From a virus: DNA of 29,625 bases. The notes under the pieces were generated by a model. It did no database searches. It was not told where the DNA came from and saw only the letters and a program-made list of their open reading frames with translations. The position numbers were made by a program, and so were the translations under genes. Shown here one piece after another: positions 29,568 to 29,625 of this stretch. How positions within the stretch are numbered: the first letter of the stretch is position 1; every line of letters starts with the position of its first letter. Location of the stretch: IMG/VR virus record IMGVR_UViG_3300004463_000648, positions 1-29,625 of that record; one strand, 5' to 3'.

Positions 29568-29625
29568 GTCACCCCCATAGTTGATACCCCCCCACCCTCA
29601 AAACCTGCGCGCGCAAAAAAAGGAC
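29568..29625. promoter_or_regulatory. G-run and GC-alternating region before terS
   Basis: These 58 bp to the window end hold no gene. On the minus strand they carry a T7 run, an 8-bp GCGCGCGC tract (29607-29614), and G-runs of 3, 7 and 5 (29595-29597, 29587-29593, 29572-29576) close to the terS start. Packaging sites (cos or pac) and late promoters usually lie in this position, but I see no defined promoter and cannot place a cos site. The G-runs could form a G-quadruplex. Confidence 0.3.

Overview
The window is most of the late half of a temperate, tailed double-stranded DNA phage (Caudoviricetes, siphovirus type). Its coding DNA is very GC-rich, with mostly G or C at third codon positions. 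Together with the gene families present, this suggests a high-GC betaproteobacterial host such as a member of the Burkholderiales. The host assignment is an inference; nothing in the window names it. No rRNA, complete tRNA, CRISPR array or IS element was found.

Left end (1-3458, + strand): a short ORF with a ParB-like N-terminus that looks internally deleted, an unknown protein, a DUF1643 protein, a one-gene membrane-protein insertion on the opposite strand bounded by 20-bp direct repeats, an excisionase-like protein, and a tyrosine integrase with an N-terminal arm-binding domain. Just past the integrase lies the last 25 nt of a tRNA gene (TPsiC loop through CCA). Repeats lie on both sides of it and the rest of the tRNA is absent. 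This looks like an intact attP, so the molecule sequenced is probably the free phage form and not a prophage junction. One small hypothetical gene follows.

The rest (3489-29567, - strand) is one tightly packed late block, transcribed from right to left with mostly 1-11 bp overlaps between genes. In transcription order it holds: small terminase (P27 type), large terminase, a fused prohead protease-major capsid protein, a small protein, portal, a collagen-like protein, head-tail connector and head closure. Then comes a four-gene insert of two MptE/DUF115-like paralogues, a SAM methyltransferase and a GT-A-like glycosyltransferase. After it come a hypothetical protein, HK97 gp10-like, DUF3168, major tail protein, a G/GT tail chaperone pair with a G_GGA_AAC -1 slippery site, tape measure, DUF2460, DUF2163, NlpC/P60 and a J-like tail tip protein with a propeller-like C-terminal region. 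Two receptor-end proteins follow, then the lysis region (holin candidates, a secreted protein, DUF5675, Rz and Rz1) and finally a sigma-70-like factor.

Together these genes package DNA at cos or pac, build an HK97-fold head, and assemble a long tail whose tip follows the gene order of the Rhodobacter gene transfer agent. They then lyse the host through holin and spanins, and probably activate late transcription through the phage sigma factor. The least explained parts are the glycosyl/methyl-transferase cassette inside the structural operon, the lysis cassette without a standard endolysin, the protease-capsid fusion with a possible internal start, and the moron between DUF1643 and the excisionase.
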